Assembly: GCA_009773075.1 (NCBI GenBank)
Contig: WOUX01000025.1
Location: 859 to 11,033, forward strand
From: a bacterium
Lineage (GTDB): Bacteria; Desulfobacterota; UBA8473
Direction of reading: 5' to 3'
DNA length: 10,175 bases
Within the stretch, counting starts at the first letter, position 1. Each line of letters begins with the position of its first letter. The notes under the pieces were generated by a model that saw only the letters and a program-made list of their open reading frames with translations, did no database searches and had not been told where the DNA came from. The translations under genes were made by a program, and so were the position numbers. Shown here one piece after another: positions 6,884 to 10,175 of the stretch.

Positions 6884-7279
6884 ATGGGTTCAATTGGTTC
6901 AATGTTTTCAAAAAACACAGAAAAGCTCGGATCATTTATCGGCAGCAACTGTCATTTCAAAGGTGACATAAAAACACAGGGAACACTGCGGATTGACGGC
7001 ACAGTTGAAGGCAATATTGAAGCTAACTGGCTCATACTTGGAGAAACAGCGCATCTTAAAGGTGATACCGTCTCAAGAGGCATTATTGTCGGAGGCAGGG
7101 TTGACGGCAATCTGAACGCCAGAGAAATTATAGAGATTAAGGCAAAAGGACAGGTTACAGGGGAGATTACGACAAGCAAACTCAGCATTGCAGAAGGTGC
7201 AATGTTTAACGGCCGTTCTTCAATGTTCAGAGAAGAATCAAATGTGGTTGAACTGCAGGCAAAGGAAAAGGTGTCTTAG
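6884..7279 (+). CDS. Bactofilin (CcmA-like cytoskeletal polymer)
   Basis: Bactofilins are cytoplasmic, membrane-associated proteins that polymerise without nucleotides and position envelope-modifying enzymes. The 131 residues show the DUF583 right-handed beta-helix core at about 17-112, with regularly spaced repeats: GTLRIDGTVEGNI at 33-45, GGRVDGNLNAREIIEI at 70-85, and KGQVTGEI at 88-95. Short flexible tails at both ends, with the N-terminal MGSIGSMFSKN possibly touching the membrane, are typical of the family, as is the length. GGGAGG-type Shine-Dalgarno sequence at 6867-6874 overlaps the M23 stop codon, with a 9-base spacer to the ATG, so the two genes are surely co-expressed. By analogy with Helicobacter CcmA it probably organises the M23 and other peptidases encoded upstream. 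That partnership is inference; the family call is firm. Confidence 0.95.
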   Translation: MGSIGSMFSKNTEKLGSFIGSNCHFKGDIKTQGTLRIDGTVEGNIEANWLILGETAHLKGDTVSRGIIVGGRVDGNLNAREIIEIKAKGQVTGEITTSKLSIAEGAMFNGRSSMFREESNVVELQAKEKVS

Positions 7280-7317
7280 ACATTTTAATTCCGAAGGCAC
7301 GTATAAATATGTTATAC
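7277..7317 (+). promoter_or_regulatory. Possible promoter with small palindrome upstream of the NMO-like gene
   Basis: TAGACA (7277-7282) and TATAAA (7302-7307) resemble sigma-70 -35 and -10 boxes, but the 19-base spacer is long. A perfect palindrome GTATAA-N5-TTATAC lies at 7301-7317 and could be an operator. The change of function between bactofilin and the next gene would fit a new transcription start here. The evidence is weak. Confidence 0.22.
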
Positions 7318-7350
7318 ATTATCCATAAATAAAAATAGGGAAGGTGAAAC

Positions 7351-8319
7351 ATGGAATGGAAGACTAGAGTTACAGAGATGCTGGGGATAAAGTATCCTAT
7401 TATTCAAGGGTCATACGGTGGATTTGGTACTTCAGCGATTGCAGCACCTGTTTCCGAGGCAGGAGGTTTAGGTATTATTACTGCAGGGGCTTTGAAAACT
7501 CCGGAAATGCTGAGGGAAGATATACGAAAAGCCAGGTCCATGACTGATAAGCCTATCTGTGTGAATCTTACTGTGGGGATGTGTCCGCATATCGATGAGA
7601 TGCGGGAAGTTGCCATTGAGGAGGGTATCCCTGTCGTTGAAACCTCAGCATTTCAAGCCACTGATCATGGAAAGCGACTGAAGGAGGCCGGGGTTAAGTG
7701 GATTCACAAGGTAGCTACTGTTAAGCATGCAATAGTAGCTGAGAAACAGGGGGCTGATGCAGTTGTTATTGTTGGCATGGAGGGGGTCGGATTTAAGAGT
7801 GTGGACCAACTTCCTACACTTACCAGTATAACATGGGCAGTTAAACAGATAAAAATACCGGTAATTGCAGCAGGTGGTATTGGAGATGCTAGGGGATTTC
7901 TGGCTTCTTTGGCAATGGGGGCCGAGGCAGCGTATCTGGGAACAGCCTTCATGGCCACTAAAGAATGTCCCATATCAGAACGGCATAAGCAATATCTTGC
8001 GGATGTTGATCCGTCTGACCCTAAGCTTATGAAAAAGGTTTTGGCCCCACCTAACCCTTTGGACCTGGAAAAGGTTATGAAACTGAGAGGGAAGATTCCC
8101 CATGGTGAGTGGATGATGAAGCTGGAGAGGGTTTTATTGAAGGAAGACCCTGATGCTGATACGTCGTTTGAAAGTGATGAAGTACTAAAACTTGCTCCTG
8201 GCTCTCTGGCTGTGAGCGGAATAGACAAGATATTAACTGTGAAGGAACTCATAGACAGCATTATTAATAGCGCCGAAGATATTCTAAAAAGTGGGATTTT
8301 TGCTGGGATAAGGGGTTAG
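7351..8319 (+). CDS. NPD/nitronate monooxygenase-like FMN flavoprotein lacking the family histidine
   Basis: TIM-barrel FMN protein of the family that includes nitronate monooxygenase and the enoyl-ACP reductase FabK. Supporting motifs are YPIIQGSYGG at 15-24, PVSEAGGLGIITAG at 33-46, GADAVVIVG near 134-142, the phosphate-binding PVIAAGGIGDARG at 170-182, and GTAFMATKECPISE at 197-210. At 322 residues the length is normal. The segment that usually reads G.EAGGH.G, with the catalytic His, is GMEGVGFKS at 142-150; Phe148 stands where His is expected. This points to a divergent clade whose reaction may differ from nitronate oxidation, so the substrate is unknown. The ATG follows GGGAAGGTG closely. 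The small membrane protein gene lies 37 bases downstream, likely in the same transcript. Confidence 0.85.
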   Translation: MEWKTRVTEMLGIKYPIIQGSYGGFGTSAIAAPVSEAGGLGIITAGALKTPEMLREDIRKARSMTDKPICVNLTVGMCPHIDEMREVAIEEGIPVVETSAFQATDHGKRLKEAGVKWIHKVATVKHAIVAEKQGADAVVIVGMEGVGFKSVDQLPTLTSITWAVKQIKIPVIAAGGIGDARGFLASLAMGAEAAYLGTAFMATKECPISERHKQYLADVDPSDPKLMKKVLAPPNPLDLEKVMKLRGKIPHGEWMMKLERVLLKEDPDADTSFESDEVLKLAPGSLAVSGIDKILTVKELIDSIINSAEDILKSGIFAGIRG

Positions 8320-8356
8320 AGAGTAGTAAGAGTTTTATATAAAGGAGGAAAGGATT

Positions 8357-8662
8357 ATGATCAGATTAATAGGGTTTTTCTTTGCGGCTATTTTTTATTT
8401 CAATGGGATTCCCCATTTCATTCAAGGGATCTGTGGCAAGACTCACATGACCCCCTTCGCCCGCAAGTCACGTCCTTTGACCAATGTGATCTGGGGATTG
8501 ATCAACTTTGTTATTGGAGAGGTGATAATGCACTTATCCAAAACGGACACATGGGAACCTTCCCAGATAGTGGCTTTCTGGCTGGGAGCAATTGTGATCT
8601 CTGTATACCTATCCATTTTCTGGAGCAATCCAGAGGCTAGGCTTCCATGGCATAAGGATTAA
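8357..8662 (+). CDS. Small three-helix integral membrane protein, function unknown
   Basis: The 101-residue protein has three probable membrane helices at about 2-19, 42-60 and 69-89. Short polar loops between them contain GKTHMTPFARKSRP (27-40), and the C-terminus is polar (SNPEARLPWHKD). Features that look conserved rather than random are FNGIPHFIQGICG in the first part and NVIWGLINF at the start of the second helix. I cannot assign a function. AAAGGAGG at 8341-8348 with an 8-base spacer to the ATG is a strong ribosome binding site, which supports a real gene. It follows the NMO-like gene in the same direction and meets the thioesterase gene tail to tail, 15 bases apart. Confidence 0.85.
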   Translation: MIRLIGFFFAAIFYFNGIPHFIQGICGKTHMTPFARKSRPLTNVIWGLINFVIGEVIMHLSKTDTWEPSQIVAFWLGAIVISVYLSIFWSNPEARLPWHKD

Positions 8663-8664
8663 AA

Positions 8665-8690
8665 AGTTTTACCACTGTTATTCTAAAACT
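8665..8690. terminator. Weak candidate bidirectional terminator between convergent genes
   Basis: AGTTTTA (8665-8671) and TAAAACT (8684-8690) form a perfect 7-base inverted repeat around a 12-base loop, at the meeting point of two convergent genes. The stem is AT-rich and the loop large. Location is the main support. Confidence 0.25.
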
Positions 8691-9097
8691 ATACCTACGG
8701 CTGTCCCTTTCGCTACCAATCTATCGCTCTGGTCTTTGACCTCTACTTCTATTATTCTTGTCTTACGCCCATTGTGGATTACCCAGGCCTCAGCAACTAT
8801 ATCTTCGTCTATCTTGGGAGAAGAAATGAAATTAACACTGAACTGACCCCCAACACACGGCCCCAAGGTCATAGCTGCGGTTCCACAAGTGTGATCGGCT
8901 AATGACAGGATGGCACCACCGTGAGGAGCCTTTGAAGGATTTAGCAACTCCTGCTTCAGTTTCAGGGATATCCTTGCTTTACCTTTAGAAACTTCAATTA
9001 CTTTTAATCCAAGGAGCTTTGCATAACTGGAATTGTTACTCATTTCAGATATAGAATGAACATCATGGGAAATATTGCTTTTTGTTTTAACACTCAT
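8678..9097 (-). CDS. PaaI-type hotdog-fold acyl-CoA thioesterase
   Basis: Cytoplasmic thioesterase of the PaaI/YdiI type, which hydrolyses acyl-CoA (often aryl- or phenylacetyl-CoA) thioesters. In the 139 residues the signature is clear: LLNPSKAPHGGAILSLAD, with Asn53, His59-Gly60-Gly61 on the hotdog helix and Asp68 as the likely catalytic acid. VNFISSPKIDEDIVAEAWVIHNGR then follows as the usual central strands. The first 18 residues are polar and poorly conserved, so Met19 could be the true start. However, the ATG at 9097 has an AGAGGA site 8 bases upstream and overlaps the nadB stop as ATGA, which favours it. Translational coupling to nadB is expected. The substrate cannot be read from the sequence, and no paa catabolic genes are nearby. 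Confidence 0.88.
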   Translation of the reverse strand: MSVKTKSNISHDVHSISEMSNNSSYAKLLGLKVIEVSKGKARISLKLKQELLNPSKAPHGGAILSLADHTCGTAAMTLGPCVGGQFSVNFISSPKIDEDIVAEAWVIHNGRKTRIIEVEVKDQSDRLVAKGTAVGIVLE

Positions 9098-10175
9098 TGT
9101 ATTCTTCCTCTGGGATCAACAATGGTATCTGTTTTCCAATTTGCATCATTTCTTTCTGGGTAGTCTCTATTGAAATGTAGGCCTCTGCTTTCCTTTCTTG
9201 TCAGGGCAGATTCTATTATTAGCCTAGCTACTACGGCTATATTTCTCAACTCCACCAGATCGCTGGATATGGTAAAATTCCAGTAGTACTCTGTTATTTC
9301 TTCTTGAAGGAGTTGGATTCTCCTTTTGGCCCTGTTTAACCGTTTATCGGATCTCACAATACCTACATAGTTCCACATAAGACGCCTGATCTCATCCCAG
9401 TTTTGAGATACAACTACAGATTCGTCGCTATCTACAGCACCACTGGAATCCCATTGCGGAATCTGGGGGGGGCTTTTTCGATTGTCCTTGAGATCCTTGC
9501 TTGCCAGTCTATTTGCTCCGTGGAGTCCGGTAAAAGCTGCTTCTCCACAGGCATAGAGCTTTTTTATACTGGTCTCTCCGTTGATATCCGTCACTACTCC
9601 ACCACATATATAATGAGCAGCAGGAACAACCGGAAGGAGTTCCTTTGTCATATCAATCCCGAAGGAAAGGCACCTTTCGTAAATATTGGGGAACCTCCGT
9701 TTGATTAAATCAGCATCCCTGTGGCTGATGTCTAGAAACACACAATCATCACCGCTCTTTTTCAATTCATTGTCAATCGCCCGGGCCACTATGTCTCTTG
9801 GCGCCAGATCCCCTGAAGGATGGTATTTCTTCATAAAAGGTGTACCGTCTCCTAGCCTGAGAATACCTCCTTCTCCTCTGAGGGCTTCAGATATTAAAAA
9901 AGACTTTGCTTCAGGGTGATATAGACAGGTTGGGTGGAACTGAATGAATTCCATGTTGGCTATCCTGGCGCTTGCCCTGTATGCCATTGCCATTCCATCC
10001 CCGGTAGCAATATCGGGATTGCTGGTGATAAGATAGACCTTACCTGCTCCTCCAGTAGCCAAAAGGGTTACTTTTGAAAGGAAGGTATGAATGGCGTTTC
10101 CCTTAATATCCAGGACATATGCCCCCCAGCGCGTATCTTCTCTGTCTACACCAAATCTTCCCCACTTGTTGACCT
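9094..10175 (-). CDS. nadB: L-aspartate oxidase NadB (N-terminus outside window; internal deletion of the SLLE motif)
   Basis: NadB is a cytoplasmic FAD enzyme that oxidises aspartate to iminoaspartate, the first step of de novo NAD synthesis. The frame is open to the window edge, so about 150 N-terminal residues with the dinucleotide-binding fold are not seen. Visible motifs in order are GVDREDTRWGAYVLD, LLATGGAGKVYLITSNP, ATGDGMAMAYRA, FIQFHPTCLYH, SEALRGEGG, PRDIVARAID (substrate Arg), PVVPAAHYICGGV (active-site His) and GLHGANRLAS. The C-terminal helical domain has WDEIRRLMWNYVGIVR and MRKESRGLHF-like sequence (RKESRGLHFNRDYPE). Directly after GANRLAS the expected N-SLLE-LV..-RAAE segment, which contacts FAD, is absent and the protein continues KDLKDNRKSPPQ. 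About 15 codons seem lost in frame near 9498. The frame stays open, so this is called CDS, but activity is doubtful if the deletion is real. Confidence 0.93.
   Translation of the reverse strand, partial: VNKWGRFGVDREDTRWGAYVLDIKGNAIHTFLSKVTLLATGGAGKVYLITSNPDIATGDGMAMAYRASARIANMEFIQFHPTCLYHPEAKSFLISEALRGEGGILRLGDGTPFMKKYHPSGDLAPRDIVARAIDNELKKSGDDCVFLDISHRDADLIKRRFPNIYERCLSFGIDMTKELLPVVPAAHYICGGVVTDINGETSIKKLYACGEAAFTGLHGANRLASKDLKDNRKSPPQIPQWDSSGAVDSDESVVVSQNWDEIRRLMWNYVGIVRSDKRLNRAKRRIQLLQEEITEYYWNFTISSDLVELRNIAVVARLIIESALTRKESRGLHFNRDYPERNDANWKTDTIVDPRGRIQ

Noticed and set aside
7704..8261. 185-residue open frame on the minus strand inside the NMO-like gene
   Set aside because: It is Ser/Thr/Ala/Pro-rich without family motifs and entirely antisense to a conserved flavoprotein, typical of a shadow frame.

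Overview
The window looks like chromosomal DNA of a Gram-negative bacterium with moderate to low GC and short intergenic gaps. The envelope genes (periplasmic peptidoglycan peptidases, an M23 peptidase with a short cytoplasmic N-terminus, a bactofilin) and the FeS-type PurF fit a Desulfobacterota- or Nitrospirota-like lineage. That placement is an impression from protein style; no rRNA or other phylogenetic marker is present. No tRNA, rRNA, CRISPR array or transposase gene was seen.

Layout. Positions 1-1834 (+) hold two PRPP-using nucleotide genes: the 3' nine-tenths of purF, entered at the window edge and broken by a deletion with frameshift near 740, then pyrE. Positions 1941-7279 (+) hold five cell-envelope genes. 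These are a secreted YkuD-fold peptidase with two NTF2-like domains (Csd6/Pgp2-like), a single-pass membrane protein of unknown function, a secreted M99 D,L-carboxypeptidase (Csd4/Pgp1-like), a membrane-anchored M23 endopeptidase, and a bactofilin (CcmA-like). Near-identical inverted repeats lie just upstream of the first gene and just downstream of the second. Positions 7351-8662 (+) hold an NPD/nitronate monooxygenase-like flavoprotein and a small three-helix membrane protein. Positions 8678-10175 (-) converge on these with nadB (5' end outside the window) followed by a PaaI-type hotdog thioesterase, the two overlapping by ATGA.

How the genes fit together. The main point of interest is the five-gene envelope block. 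In Helicobacter and Campylobacter, helical cell shape depends on a Csd6/Pgp2 enzyme (tetrapeptide to tripeptide), a Csd4/Pgp1 enzyme (tripeptide to dipeptide), M23 endopeptidases (Csd1-3) and the bactofilin CcmA. Recognisable counterparts of all four activities are adjacent here, together with an unknown membrane protein whose N-terminal anchor resembles that of the M23 protein. I infer a consolidated peptidoglycan-trimming, shape-determining locus.

Two housekeeping genes, purF and nadB, each appear to lack a conserved stretch of roughly 13-16 codons. This is either real gene decay or, quite possibly, a shared assembly artefact.
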